This document shows, one piece after another, positions 36,447-50,395 of a stretch of 64,000 nt of DNA. The position numbers were made by a program, and so were the translations under genes. Location: NCBI GenBank assembly GCA_963971425.1, contig OZ020525.1, forward strand, positions 15,320,187 through 15,384,186. The letters run 5' to 3'. This DNA is from Bryoerythrophyllum caledonicum. Taxonomy: Eukaryota > Streptophyta > Bryopsida > Pottiales > Pottiaceae. The notes under the pieces were generated by a model that did not search any database, was not told where the DNA came from, and saw only the letters and a program-made list of their open reading frames with translations. Every line of letters begins with the position of its first letter. Position 1 is the stretch's first letter.

Positions 36447-39400
36447 ATGGGGGCAGCCATCAGCTATTGCTCTCCACAAGAGGTCCTGTCAGCGGCCATA
36501 TGTGGAGAGGGAGGAGGTGCTCCGGGCAACCCAAACTACACGCATTTACCATGTCCGGTCAAGTACGAAGATATCACCCGGGAAGCATACTGTAAGTTGA
36601 CCATCTTGTCATTCAACAGCCTTGATGTGAAAGTTGGAAGCCTGGTGAAAAACATATAACCTGGTGTTGTAAATAGAAACTGTGTTGAGGTATGGAGATA
36701 TTATAGATTATTAGTTGTTAAGAGCAGGTATGTATATGATCCCTTTGGCCCTTCATGTGGTGGTGGACTCACGAAGTCCTGTCAATAAGTTCTGGAATGT
36801 TCACCGTTAGCAGAGAATCATGCAAGTTATCTGACGTATGATTTGACTGTCTTCATTCCAGTGACCTTGAAGCCGGCGTTCTTCGAAGGGGTACGATTTG
36901 ATATGACCAGATCGTTGAATAATAAATTTGCACTGAGCAAAAGGTGAGTGTCTCAAGATGTGGTTTCCTTCAATATGCGTATTATGTCATGTCTGCTAAA
37001 TATCTTGGCATACTCTTATCCCAACTTGGTCATTTAGCATGGTTTTTAGAGCGTGGTCACTATGTGAGAGATCTTAGTATTCATGAGAATATTTTCCATC
37101 TGTCCCCTGAGGTCATCCAACTGATGTTATTTAGCCACTGTTAAACAGATTCATTAAACTTTTGTTGTGTTTTTCGATAATTTCCAACACATCTTACAAC
37201 GAATTGGAATGCAGTGTGTATATGGGTCAAATAGACTTGCCTGGACCTGTTACCAGCCCTGTGGTTAAACAATCAGCCGCTCACTATGAACTGGGGGCTA
37301 ATCTTATTGATCAAAAGGTCAGATCTTTTAAAATTGCTGTTTCAATTATTGGTGTGCGATTATAAGCCATCATGTAAATTTTGTCTTCGGGAATAAATAC
37401 AAGTGACAAAAATCTGTACTCTACGTTCAATTTAATTTTGAACTGTGTACAAGATGGTGCACTTTCAATCTGAGCAATGCTTATTTCATTTTGAAAACTG
37501 CAGGGCAAGATGGACATAGTCCTGATGATGGGACGTGCTATGTCAGATGGGCGCATGGCAGCTCGAGTGAAGTATGATGTCAACGAGCGATTTTCCATTA
37601 AAGCAAATGCCCAGGTTTGTGTTCCACTGTGCGTTTCCGTTTCATTAGAAGTTAAAGCTTCAACTAAAGCGAAAAGTGTTTCTGAGTTCTGTGTGCACCA
37701 TGTTCAGTAACAAGGATTGAGAAATTAGGCAATATGATTTCTTGTTGATTTCGAGCATACATTCATCTGGAGCTGTTCAGAAATTTGACAATATTCTGCA
37801 TGTTCACTCTAATCACTCACCAGTCATTCGAGATATATGATATCCGTTCTATTTCTCGCACTCGTCCTGTGATAAGTAAATGTGTACGCCGCACGTTTCA
37901 TCATCTCCCGAGCATTTATTATCGAATTCTATTATGAACTCGATCATGAAAGGACAGCTCGTCACAGAAGTACCCATATTATACAGAGCAGCTCCACCTC
38001 TTCTTGTCAAGATTTAACATGGATGTCTATATTGTAGTGTAAAATGCTCTTTTGAGGCTTTTTCACATTGCCTATTAACAACGTTTATGTATATTGCAGC
38101 TTACAAACGATCCACATTTCTCTGTCGGCATGTTCAACTTCAACTACAAGGTATAAAGCTCGATTCATACTCATTGAATACAAGATTTTAATTGTTAAAG
38201 TAGAACAGTAAAGGAAATTGCTAAGTACTAGGATGTTTTCATTCGGAGTCAGACTCTGTCATTGCGTCTTTGCGTTACATCGATTATGGAACTTCATCTT
38301 GCGAACTTAAATAGAGACTTTATCGATTTCAATGCCACGAGAAGTGTTGTATTAGTGGTCTATAGAGGACCCGGGAGTTTGTCCTACGCTGTCAGCTTTT
38401 CTTCATTGAACCTTATTGATGAAAATTGCTGCAGGGGAATGACTACCAAGCTCAATTGACGATGGGAAACAATGCTTACTACGGTGTGAATTACATGCAG
38501 GTGAGATCCATAATCTTACCTTGATGATCACCTGATTTACAAAGGATCTCATTCCAATAGGTTATAGTCTAGCTAGGCATGAGTGCTTCAATTTCAGTGA
38601 TAGACATGATACCATATACGTACATCTGTAGCTTGATTCGTTTCCATGATGATTCATTTGCAATATTATATGCTGAGTGAGAATAATATTTATGTATTTG
38701 ATTTGTAAAGTTTCTAAGAGCTTGACTACTATCGATTAGTGGTGGAGCAGAGTGTGACGCCTAAATTGTCACTTGGAGGAGAAGGGATCTGGCACGGCCG
38801 AGACCGAAAATCAAGCCTGGGTCTTGCAGGTCGCTACAAAACTGATGCCGTGGTAAGGTAGCCGTGTCTTATACCGCATTCATGATAATAACTATTTTTT
38901 GTTGTCCTTCTCATTCTTATGACAGAAAGACCTCTAGATTCTTTAGAAACTCTTCAGGGTGTTCATCACTATTTACCAAGTTCTCAGAGCATGTAGGGAA
39001 TACTAGATGTCCCCGTGATAAAAAAGAGATTCTATAGTTTGTTACATACAGTTTTGGCACTACATTGGTCGTGTACATTAAGCTCTGCACAACTGTGGCA
39101 AGTGATGTTTTCTAAGAATCATACCATGATGGCATGCAGATCGCTACAGGTCTTGTGAAATTTGACGGCGACGTAAGTTGCACTTATGTTCAAAGACTGA
39201 CCGACAAGGTAATGTTCATCTTATTGTCAACGACTCTGAGCATTTGAAACTGTTAGATACTTATCATTAATTCCAGAGAGTCTTGAATTTGAGGACCTTC
39301 GACCGAGACACTATTTTGTCCGAAGCTGGTTAGTATGGAAGCAATCTAGTTTATGATCTTAGGATTCCTCATCCAATTGCGGCAACGATGATGTATAAAT

Positions 39401-40238
39401 GTGCATGAAAGTATTTAAACCTATACATCTTTAATGTTCTGGGCATTTGTTAAGGACTGCATCAGTTTCAGATGCCACTGATGCAGAATTTCGTTAACAT
39501 TAATGCATATGATGTAATCGTTTCAGGTGTCAGTGGTTTCCGATTTCGTGTACAACTGGAACAGTGGCGAGGCACTAACCAGTGTTGCCTACGACTATCT
39601 CTTGGGCCCGGTAAAACACGCCTTCAATTTCAACCCGTCTGTCTTTATTGGAGTTCATTTGAACCTATGTCTGATGTGCTTACAACACATGTGGCAGGTC
39701 ACGCTGATGCTTTTCTGGTTTGTTTGCAGTGCCGGATAAGGGGCAGGGCAGACACCAACTTGTGCACGACAGCCTACTTGGAGGAGAAGTTTTCACCCGG
39801 CTTTACATTTTTGCTTTCTGCGGAGGTTAGATTAACATACAGACTCTACAACTCAATGATCATGTTCGAATTCATGTGGATCATGTATTCAACATAGGGT
39901 GATATGGAATTCTGGAAAAATTTATGCTCACGTTCAAGCTGGAGACTACACTGCAGTGCAGTGGAAGTGGAACTTTCTTGATTAAAATTAGTACATTATC
40001 TCTGCAATCTACCTTTTTTGCATTTGGTAATGAAAATAGAGATGCAAGTCTATACGAAAGCTGCATAAGTGACTCATTCTGCAGACTAAATGAGTAGTAA
40101 TCAGATGCAATTACTCTACGATTATGAACTTCTATGAGGCTATATTTCGATTGACAAGTCGTTCATGCGTTATGTTCGCAGCTTGACCATAGAAGGAAGA
40201 ACTACAAGTTTGGCTTTGGTTTGACGATGGGAGATTGA
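36447..40238 (+). CDS. TOM40: Mitochondrial import receptor subunit Tom40
   Basis: Tom40 is the beta-barrel channel of the outer mitochondrial membrane through which nearly all nuclear-encoded mitochondrial precursors pass. Eleven exons join in frame: 36447-36591, 36862-36943, 37215-37317, 37504-37614, 38100-38150, 38435-38500, 38751-38852, 39140-39208, 39527-39610, 39730-39825 and 40182-40238, giving 321 aa (plant Tom40 is about 310). All ten introns are GT-AG, 119 to 485 bases. Recognisable blocks are [12 protein letters not shown] (37-48), [20 protein letters not shown] (54-73), [24 protein letters not shown] (119-134), [44 protein letters not shown] and [28 protein letters not shown] (312-319) fits the C-terminal beta-signal used by the SAM complex. 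The N-terminal 30 residues are Gly-rich and variable, as expected. ATG 36447 is the first in the frame. No lesion is seen. Confidence 0.95.
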
Positions 40239-43200
40239 TCCATGTTCGCATGCGCATGGCCAGCTCATACTTGAAGGTGGTCCTGTTCATTATGGGCTCT
40301 ACACTGAAAGGGAAGCTGGTTACGTTTTCTTGTCATTGGTCCACCCCCTTCTTCAACAACTTAACAGGAATGACCACCAGCTCACCTGAATCAATTGAAC
40401 CGAAAAGAATGCGTGTCATGATGTACAGTATTTTGGGGCTTGTCTGAGGCAACAGAAAGGTGTTCTCTACTGTGAGGTGATTGTAACTCATGGGCACGTA
40501 CTAATAAATTTTTTGACATGATTTCAAATCGGACAAGTCGTTGAATGATTCAACCTCCTCAACTCGAAGGTGAGTAGATTTCACAGCTGCCTGGTGACGA
40601 GTTTTTCTACGCAACCTTCCAGGATTTTGCTGTGGGGGTGAGTTTAACAAGGCCTGGTGTGTCCTGGGCAAGGTTGTCTAGTTCGTTAGAGACGGAGAAG
40701 AATCTGTGGAAACTACTCCTTTTCAAAGAAAAAAGAAGTCCATTGTATCTTGATTGTATTCCTGTTCAAACCTTCAATTGTTTTCTCTCACCCATCACTC
40801 CTTGATAGTGGATAACTGTTGTTTTCAGTTTCACACCACATTTTCAAATTGAACGTGATTTTGTAGACTGCTGTAGTTACAGTCAACAAAGTGATCTCTG
40901 GTTGGAATTCAAAGCTTGACATGATTTCATTTTGTGATTGGTAGCACGTCTATTTCTACGTTTTAGCCAAGAGAAGGAAGTCATAATTTATTGTCATTAA
41001 CTAAATCTGGACTATGCAAAGTCCAGAAATTATGACCGTTGATCACATCTCCCGATGAATTGAGAAGTCTCCGGATGATTCTAGTGTAATTCAACCGGAG
41101 AGCTCCAAGTGATGCGTTCAGTCCAAAGTCCAGAATTCATTGAATTTTCCAGATTTAGCTTACTGATTTGCTTGATTGTGAAGTTGTGAAAGTTGGCAGT
41201 TTCATTTGAGGAGAGGAAAGAACGTTTCATTGAACGTGCGTCCTTCTGTTGCATAATCGAATTAAAATGCAATTCAACACTTCCAACAGTGTTTTTATGT
41301 ACTGATATGGTCTGCTGTTTGATCCAACGAGAAGAGAACAGGTTCAGTCTTGCTACCAAGAATTTAGATACAATTCTATTTTAAACCCCTTCGAGGTCGT
41401 TTTCTTTTTCTTTTTCCTCCCAAATAAAGTAATCCTCCTGACTTTTTCAAAATGTTTGTGGTGAAATTCAGGATTATGGTGAAATTTCACAATTAGCATG
41501 TTTTGATTGGTAGATCAGAGTAGGCCCTTATCTATGGTTATATCTCATGATCTTGCTTGCTTTTGAATAAATTAGTCCATAATCCTTTTTCACCAACGTA
41601 CATTGGTAATTTAACCATGTAGTAGATTGGAAAATATTGTTGCGAAAGAAAAACATTATAGTGGCTTTGCAATTAGATGAATTTTTATTAAACTTGAACT
41701 TAATGAGCATTATGGATTTTTGTGATTGCAAAAATCATATTGGATGTAGTTACACTCATCCTTTCTATGTGTTTTAGTCAAATATGGCTCTGGTGGATGG
41801 AGGTGGTAAGAACTTAGTAGAGGTTAAAGATTAGTAGTGGGTTAATAGAGGGCTTGGTAATTTCAGAAGGGCAAAGGGCGTCAACAAGTGGTTGACCAAT
41901 GACCACAAATGGTGTGTTTGTAGCTTTGGGATCCAAGGTGCAAAACTTTGGGATATGAGGCCTTACCTTGAATCACTTTGATCTCTATACCTACTTTCAA
42001 ATCTATACCTACTTTCAAATCTATACCATGAGCTATGCACTGAAAAATACCACGGAAAGCTTGTAGACTTTTTACTTTTGGAAAGTTTACTTAGTTGCAT
42101 TATTCTCCACCAAATAATCAATTCAATTGTATAATATGAGCGTCACATACATGAACTTGATGATGAGTTGAGCTTATAAGTTAGTGGCATTATAACTTAT
42201 CAAAGGAACTTTAGGGGTTAAAGTTTTAATAATCTAGGTAAATAAAATAAAATGTTACTATCACAAATAAAAGATTTGAAGGGAAATTTTGAAAAATTAA
42301 TAATTCTAACAAAAAGGATTTTTTTATTTGGAAGAAAGTGCAATAAGTGAATGATGTGATTGCATAATTAAAGTGAATTTTTTTCATACAGTCAAGCATG
42401 GCTTGTAATATTTCAATGTGGTTTTTAAAGCATTTTAACCTCTAAAGTTCTTTGACATTTCAAAATCCAAACTTCCTAAAAACTATCAGTTTCCATGCAT
42501 TCAACACAAAATACAAATAAACACAATTTATGCATATCTAACCGTAGGATCTTGTACTAGGATTGTACAAGTGTGTGTGATACAACATTTGTTTAGTTTA
42601 ACCACATGGATTGAAAATTATTAGCCTTTGAAGTGAGACATGAACTCTCTTTGAGGTCAAACTAAACACCTTCAGCAAACTTTGAACACCTTCTTCGGCA
42701 AATTTTTGCACTTCAAGCCATGATTTACAATTTTTAACTTTTAAATGATCATCTTAGGCACATGTGCACCACATTTTAGAAATAGAAGAGGGATAGAAGA
42801 TGCCCTTAAAAATCTTGCAATGAAGCTATGTGTTGAGAATTAACAATACACTAATATTTTTTGCACATAATGTATCCTTTGCATATTTCAAAAACTCAAA
42901 AATACGTAAGTAGATGCAAAGATTTCCATTCCCTTTTTGAGTGGAATTTTTCTTTTTTTCTAAATGGACTAAAACTTGGATTTCTATTGAATTTAGAATC
43001 AATTGTAGTTTTGCTACACTATTGTATATTATTAAAAATTGGTGCGCTTTGTGTCATTTGTCCCTGAAAATTGTTCGTAACTTTCAAAATTGTAAGTTGG
43101 ATTTCTACAAAAATTATGTCAACAAAAAAATATTTAAAAAGTTGCCTATTCAAGAATCATGCCAAAATTTGAGATGGAGGGAGTCAATTGAAACTCAAAT

Positions 43201-44561
43201 AGTTCTCCATGGGACTATTGTCCTTTAAGGATTAATGGACATTTTAAAGTATACGATGTTATGTGAAAAAGGTCTAAACTAGTGGATATTGATACACTAC
43301 ATACAGAAATTCTACATCTACATTCATTCCTTCTAATTTTTCCTACAATTTTATTATTTCTATTGATTTTTCCTTCTATATTCTAATTTTTTTCCTATTA
43401 TTTTTCTTGGGCCTATAACTACTTAATCTACTTCTACTCTCTTATTTGGCATTCATCAAATAACTAACCTTTGCTAAAACTACCGTAGTTCCAAGATAAA
43501 TCCATATTTTCTACTTTTACTCTAACTATAATGTGAGGCAAGATTTTTGGCTCACATAATTGGCGATCATTGGTGGACAAATCCCAAAAGCACTTGCTTT
43601 GCAATTCCTATTGCATTGAATGGTAGTGGAGCCAAGTGATTAAAATCATTGTCACAAGGATGAAAGGTAAGTGATTTTAGTTTAAAAAATAGGATGATAG
43701 GTAGATTAAACCACGGTTGACACCAAATTCATTATATTGAGAGATTTCTAGGACTTTGAAAGGTATGAATGGTTTTCCCAATAGTAAGTATTTGTGCACT
43801 TTTAGGTCAACTCAAGTTGAATATGTATCTACATTGTAGAAATTGGACAAATTGCATTGTACAAATTCACTAAACATTTGCATGTTTAGGTCAACTCAAG
43901 CTTCAAATATTATTTTGGAAGGCTTCCAATCTCCCAATATAAAAAATATGGTTTTGGTTAGATCTTGTCTCCCTTGCCTCTACTTCCAAAATGCTAGATA
44001 GAAAAATTCAACTATTTAAGGTCTCCAAGTTTCGTAGTTGGTGTGTTCTCTATAACCTCAATTGCAGCGCATCAAGCTAATAAAAGGCGGTGCATATCAT
44101 AGCGCTAGTTCATCAGTGACCATTGGAAGAGTGGTTTATGAGGACCTAGTGGTGTGGGATCCTAAGACTTTTGTACCATTTCTTTAGGCTCTCAAGTTCT
44201 TGGGTCACAGGAAGCTCAAGCGGGCGACCAATAAATTTGGTTGGCAGTTGTGGATCCACATACTTTGATGCAAACACCATCAAATCCGTACAAATATTTC
44301 TTCTAGTTTGTCTTTCTTCTGTCATGTATCAAATGATTACTTTCAAACTTCCATATGGTTTCCTAACTTTGATCGTGCCAACTAAAGGGACTCTCCAGTG
44401 GCGGTGCTATCAATAATTAGCCGTTGGATGCGTCTTGAGGTAGCTCGGATACTTATCATATCTATGTTACAATTTCATAGATGTCAATGAAATTCCTACA
44501 CCTTTTGCAACCCATTTGCAAGATTCTTGGCTGATTTTTAAGTTCGTACATTGATATTGTA
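40239..44561. other. AT-rich intergenic DNA downstream of TOM40
   Basis: The first few hundred bases would contain the TOM40 3' untranslated region. Beyond it only short chance frames are seen. An 18-19-bp tandem repeat (CTATACCTACTTTCAAAT, about 2.5 copies) lies at 41979-42024. On the minus strand at about 44420-44150 a stretch reads VDPQLPTKFIGRPLELPVTQ and looks coding, perhaps a decayed element protein, but it matches no family I can name. Confidence 0.4.
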
Positions 44562-45145
44562 GTTGCTTCAATGTATAGTGGGGTGACTTGTAAGTTGGCG
44601 TTTTTGCAATTCCAGGGATAGTGTCCACTCTGTTGCCAACTTTGACGCCTTCCTAAGGGTTGAAAATTTGTTAGTTTACCATGAAAGTTTTGGCACAAAA
44701 TCACCTCTATGTTAACAACATGCATACCAAATTCCAAAGCCAAGATACAAATATATAAAAAGATATTTAAAATCTACCAACATGGGGTAGCTGTGAGAAA
44801 AGTTTCACAGCTGCCGCTTTTGACACCCTTCCAAGGGTTGAAAAACTTTTATTTGCCTATGGAACTTTGGCATGGGACCACATCTTTGTTGATTACAAGT
44901 GGGAAAATTTTCAAGTCCAAAAGACCCACACAAAAGAAAATATTCCAAGTCTACCAGCATATGTAGTTGTGAGAAACAACCAAGGAAACCATTTCACTAC
45001 TTCCAACTTCAACACCCTCCCAAGGGCTTGAAAATTGTTACTTCACCATGAAATTTTTGGCACAAGATCACCTCTATGTTGATAAGATGTGTAAAAAAAA
45101 TTTAAGGCTAAAAGATGCATAGCAACAAGGATATTCAAACCTACC
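44562..45145. repeat. Tandem array of about 184-bp units (copy A)
   Basis: Three units carry the same succession: a CACCCTTCCAAGGGTTGAAAA-like block, a CATGAAATTTTTGGCACAAG-like block, a CACCTCTATGTTGATAA-like block, then a CTACCAACATGGGGTAGCTG- or CTACCAGCATATGTAGTTG-like block. Unit cores are near 44640-44730, 44825-44905 and 45008-45090, a period of about 184 bp. The array is an inverted copy of 57712-58465. A weaker fourth unit may continue to 45200. Confidence 0.75.
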
Positions 45146-46334
45146 AATTTTACCAAGGTGTCTAACTACATGAAACAATTTGAAGGGCACATTGAAAATG
45201 TCAAAATATCTTTGACACCTTGTGCTCCTGCTATGAACTTATCCATTTAATACAATCCCTAAATATAGATTCTTCCCAAAAAAATTGTAACGTCTACATA
45301 TAGAAGTGTGGAGTTGTTTCATTAAGAAGAATCCACTTGGTTATAAATTGTGCATCATATACACATGATGAAATTTTCTCTTCTAAATATCAATTGAGCA
45401 TTGTTATGTAAAAAGAATTTTGTATGTGATTTGTAATGAATTAAATGTTGGGATCATAATGACAACATAGAGACTGTTGTATGTGATGCATGAGTGTTGC
45501 ATATTGGTTGAGTTACATAGATTGAATTAGTTTATGCATGAGTGATACATGAGTGGAATTATGCATATGGGCAAGTTATGGACATTGTCGTGTAAAGAAA
45601 GGTTGATAACGACAAGAGATTGAGAGTCCTAATCAACATCAAATAAACAAAAAACATACACTAAAACAAGTATACGTAGTACACCCTCAAGGAATAACTA
45701 GTAAATCACAAGAGTAGTTCAGCATCTCGCACTCCACAAAGGGAGAATCAACGTGTGCAAGTAGTATAAGAAGATGCGGAGCCTTCACTAATGATAAACA
45801 ATCACTAGAACGCAAAGATAATTATTAAACACTCTCTAATTCACTCACAAAGCTTGACTTGACAAAAATGTCAAGTCAAGGACGTGTGCGGCGCTATACG
45901 CACACACATACAACCTTAAGTGGTAGGAAATCATCCACGGATGAATGCGGTGCGCCGCCGTACGTCCCTAAACCTGTAAATAAGTGACAAACTAATCTTC
46001 GCTAAAACACTACGATGCGGAGAGGCCCTTGACGCCACATCCCGTGACAACATAGATTGAGTTATTCACATGGATTGGTTTATACATATGGGCTCATATT
46101 TTTACATAAGTTGATTCATTCTCATGGGCTAAACACTACTAGAAATTTAGAGATAAGTAATTAGAACAGGAATAACTAGCCAGGAAACAAGTACTTTAGA
46201 ATTGTTGAGCTGCCCGTTTCTAGCTGCAAAACTACCCAAATAATTCTGCAATAATTGAATTTTTGGCAGGCAGGGAGAGACGAAAGCCACATGACTGTCA
46301 ATATTGTTTGAGTTATGATCTTGTCCGGTAGTAC

Positions 46335-46652
46335 TCATGGGGCAAAAACGTCAGTGACGTGGATTGTGCCTTAGTAATTCATCGTAATACATTTGAGAAT
46401 AACTATTGTATATTTGTAAAATAACTCATGCAGTAATATAATCTAGGACTACAAAATAACTCGTGGATAATTTTACATAATTCATGACATAGATGGCTAC
46501 CTATTTACATCTAGCCGTGCTCATCAGGCAAGTACATTGATGATGTGGATTGTGCTTTAGTGATTCATTCGTAATACATTTAAGAACAACTATTGTATAA
46601 TTATAGAATTATTGAGGCAATAATATAATTTATGACTAAAAATAACTCGTAT
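46335..46652. repeat. Tandem duplication, period about 187 bp
   Basis: 46335-46465 and 46522-46652 share GTGGATTGTGCTTTAGT, CGTAATACATTT, AACTATTGTATA, AGTAATATAAT and AAAATAACTCGT in the same order with about 15-20 percent divergence. No coding potential. Confidence 0.6.
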
Positions 46653-48610
46653 ACTAAATTAGACAGTGGATAGTGGATGAAATTCGAACTACGGATGAAA
46701 ACTAAGTTAGGATTATGGCGGCTAGGGTTTGGAGGGGATGAAGGTAAATGTTGTCATTCTCTTACTCTCTCTTGTTCTAGGGTGTATGTAGAGAGAGAGA
46801 GCTAGAAGGTGGTAGTGTATAGTTGTTAGAGAGGCTAAACAATTGTTAGGGTTAGGAAAGTACACACCGAGTACTTTGTGAAGGTTTTGTGAAGTAATAA
46901 TGGTCTTTGAAAACCCTAATGTGTGTTTGGAGGCAAGGCCGAGTGTGTGGACATGAGATCTTGTTCTTAGAGAGTGGTTTTGTATTGGAGACCTTTTGGG
47001 TTGAATAGATCGGGTCTCAATTCATAAGATCCAATCTAGATCTAGTCAATTGATCCATCATTGATCCATTTTGAGCATTTTTGAGGCCCCCATTTTGAAG
47101 ACAAAGAACACAAGGAACAACTCAAATTTTGGTCAAGTGAGCGCTACTTCTAGTAAATTCTATAAGTTATATCACTTGTCATTTTGTAGTTGTTTTCAAG
47201 TAAGTATATGGTTATTATGTAGTGATTATTTAGTCATTTTAGAATAATTATTTAGTCATTTCAAGGTAATACACTTTTGCTTTCTATGTCATTCTATAGT
47301 TATGTCAGAATCATTGTATAGTTGTTTCTTAGTAATTATATAGTTATTGTGTAGTAATTATTTAATCATTTCAAAGTAATACATTTTTTCTTTGTTATGT
47401 CATTCTGTAGTTATGTCAAAGTCGTTGAATAGTTAGAGTGTTATAACTATGTAGTCATTATATAGTAATGCATCTGCATGGAATGTTTAATTACAATTGT
47501 GTTTGGTGCACTAGCAGTATTATGTGGGAGATTTAGTAATATCCAGTGGAAGATTTAGTACCATGTGGAAGATATAGAGATTTGGTGATACTTTAGAACA
47601 CCCGATTCGTAAAGCTCAGCCATAATTGAGGGTTGGTTTTTTATTAGGCATGTATTATTTGACATTGATAGGGATTTTGGTACTATGTTCTAGCTCGGAC
47701 TTTGAAGCATTTTGTTGAACCAGACAATACATCATTATTTATATACTATCGTACTTGTAAAGTAATCACTATGCATGTATGAGTTTTTTTGGCGCATATT
47801 GTGTATGCAATGCCTATATGTAGGTATTTAATAACTAACAAATTCACTTCAAAATAAATCCCTAATCACTATGTAATCACTAGAAGGTAACTATGAAATT
47901 ACTAGGTAATTACTCCATAATCACTTATTGGTGACTAATAATCAGGTCTTATCAACTCAACAATAGCTATGAAATAACTATTTTATAACTGTGTAATATC
48001 TAAACAATCACTAGAAAATAACTCTAGAATAAATATAAAACAACCTTAGAGCAACCATACAGTAGCAAAGGAATAATTATGACGTAACTTTATAAGCGCA
48101 TGTAATCTATAATAAGAAAATATGTACTACAAAAATAGATTATAAATGATTATGGTAACACCTCCTGGTAACTACAATATAACTATATAGTGCACTTATA
48201 GATTTCATCCAATCAAATTCCTCCATGTAAAACCAATTGGATCCTAAAAGAAGTGACACATAAGAGTCCTGAAAGTGTTTCCTGAAGGGGCAAGTCAAGA
48301 GGAATATGGTGCCAAATAGTATGAGATGTATAAACGGAAAAAAAAGCATGAGGAAATTTCATATTGTCTTTTTCTGCACCAATGAAATGCTTTGCAATTA
48401 ATGTTCTTGGGCCCTATCCCATGCAAGCTAAAGTTCCCCCATAGTACCCTGAGTTCTCAAAGGGTTGACCAATAGTTCTCCCAAAGCTTTCCCAAGCCAA
48501 GACACCATGTACATGTGGTCCCAGTTACTAACATAAGACCTTAAGATTCGGGATACCTATCCAATTTATTTTGATGACTTTCACGAAAACTCTATAGGCT
48601 GCCACATGTG
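46653..48610. other. AT-rich intergenic DNA with short recurring words
   Basis: No gene is supported. Between about 47150 and 48130 the words GTAATCACTA, ATAACTAT, TAGTTATT and GTAATTA recur irregularly on one strand, giving a low-complexity texture rather than a tandem repeat. A GA-rich run (AGAGAGAGAGAG) lies near 46790. 48410-48530 is the third copy of the dispersed repeat described at 25.1-25.45 kb. Confidence 0.45.
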
Positions 48611-48618
48611 ATCATATA

Positions 48619-50395
48619 CAGAGTTATCAGGACTCTCGACGTCCATGACGTTCGGTCGTCTCGACAGAGGACGTCCTCGGCCCCATAACGACGTCCGGTG
48701 ACATAACGACTTTGGTCAATTTACACGGGGATAAATAACCGTCCGCTACCCGAGCCGACCGCCCGGCAGACAGCGCCGGACGTCCACTCCTAGAGGCGAC
48801 CTCGCTGCAGACGGCCATTCCGTCTGCTTGGGCCGACCGCCGTCCGCCGCGGCAGACGGCCCTCTCCCGTCCGCGCGGTTGACTGCCTAGCCGTCTACGC
48901 GGGTTTTTTGGCCATTACTCCCTCATTTTTAGAAGTTTTCGAACGTGTAACATACGATTCAAAGCGTCTTTAAAATGCGCTTCCAATGGTATAAAGCGCG
49001 CAGCAAACGCCTAAGGCCCGTCCGCACGGGTTTTTTGTCCAAAACTCCCTCATTTTTGGATGTTTTTGAATGTGTAATATACCATTGAAAGCGTCTTAAA
49101 AATGCGCCACGAATGTGGCTGCGAATGTGCTCGAATGGTGCAATGATTACATCAATTGCTCAAGTTAGTGATGTGCTTGGAGTTGCAGTGGTTAGGGCGA
49201 CAGAGTTCTCTAATAGTGTCAGAGTTGGCCATGTGGTAGATATGAGACGAGGTGGTAGATGGTTGTCCACATGGCGTATTGGAGACTTTCTGTCAAATAT
49301 TAGGGTTGGGCGTTCTCCACGTCCTCTTCCTTCTAGCCCGCCTTCGCAGCCATGGAGGTATGGTCGTCCCGGTCCATCAGGTGACATCTGTAGAGAGTGT
49401 GGAGTGCATTATAACACGGAGGGTTGCCTCTGTGATGTTCATGTAGATTAGGGCGGTTTAGGGTAACAGAAATCATTTTTTGTTTGACGTGTTGCTGCAT
49501 GTGAAGAAATATCTCGCGCGTCGTGGTTTACAAAGCGCGTTATCTTTAGAATCACATTTAAGGTTGATGTTGGAATTGGACCATGCCAAAGTGTAGATTC
49601 TAGATTTGTTCGTGAAACATGTGGTCGGACACTAGGAGATGATCATGTTGCAATTATGATCGTCCAAAGCTTACATGAAGAAGAAATTCCATTGAATTGG
49701 ATGTTTATCCTCCGAGCATGGCAAAATTTGACACGTCTTTCTATGTAATGTGAGTTTGTATGACCAAGAGCAAACTAGCATATACAATGTGGCTCTTAAA
49801 GGATTTTATCACAGACCAAGAATTCGAGTCTGGCAGAAAAAAGCAATCGCCTGATGGTAGAGGGCAGAGTTGTCAAGACGCTCGACGTCCATGACGTCCA
49901 GTCGTCTGGACAAAGGACGTCCTCGGCCCCATGACAACGTCCGGCGACATAACGACTTTGGTCAGTTTACCCGTGGTAAATAGTTGTCCGCTACCTCAGC
50001 CGACCGCTCGGCAGACAGCGTCGGGCGTCCACCGCTAGAGGTGTCCGCGCTGCGGACGGCCATTCCATCCGCTTGGGGCGACCGTCGTCCGCCAAGGCGG
50101 ACGGCCCCCTCCCGTCCGCGTGGGTTTTTTGGCCATTACTCCCTCATTTTAAATTTTTTTTGAACGTGTAATATACCATTCAAAGCGTCTTTAAAATGCG
50201 TTTCCAATGGTATAAAGCGCGCAGCGAACGCCTGAGGGCCGTCCGCAGGGCGGTCGGTCCTCACCCGTCCGTGCGGTTGACTGCCAAGTCGTCCGCACGG
50301 GTTTTTGGCCATAACTCCCTTATTTTTGAGAGTTTTTGAACTTGTAATATACCGTTGAAAGCGTCTTGAAAATGCTCTTTCAACGGTATGAAGCG
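48619..50395. repeat. Direct duplication of the hAT 5' end region
   Basis: 48619-49105 recurs at 49865-50395, beginning with the terminus itself (CAGAGTTATCAGGAC and CAGAGTTGTCAAGAC) and continuing collinearly (GACGTCCTCGGCCCCAT, CATAACGACTTTGGTCA, GGCAGACAGCG, GGCCATTACTCCCTC). No second 3' terminus or 8-bp duplication was found for the inner copy, so it is either a nested truncated element or an internal duplication of one end. Confidence 0.75.

Noticed and set aside
39472..39897. 141-codon frame inside TOM40
   Set aside because: It is in a different frame from exons 9-10 and reads through introns; the spliced Tom40 frame explains the coding signal.
48619..50395. The direct repeats 48619-49105 and 49865-50395 as the two LTRs of a retrotransposon
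   Set aside because: They lack TG...CA ends, primer-binding site and pol. Their outer terminus pairs instead with an inverted end at 56348 and an exact 8-bp duplication.
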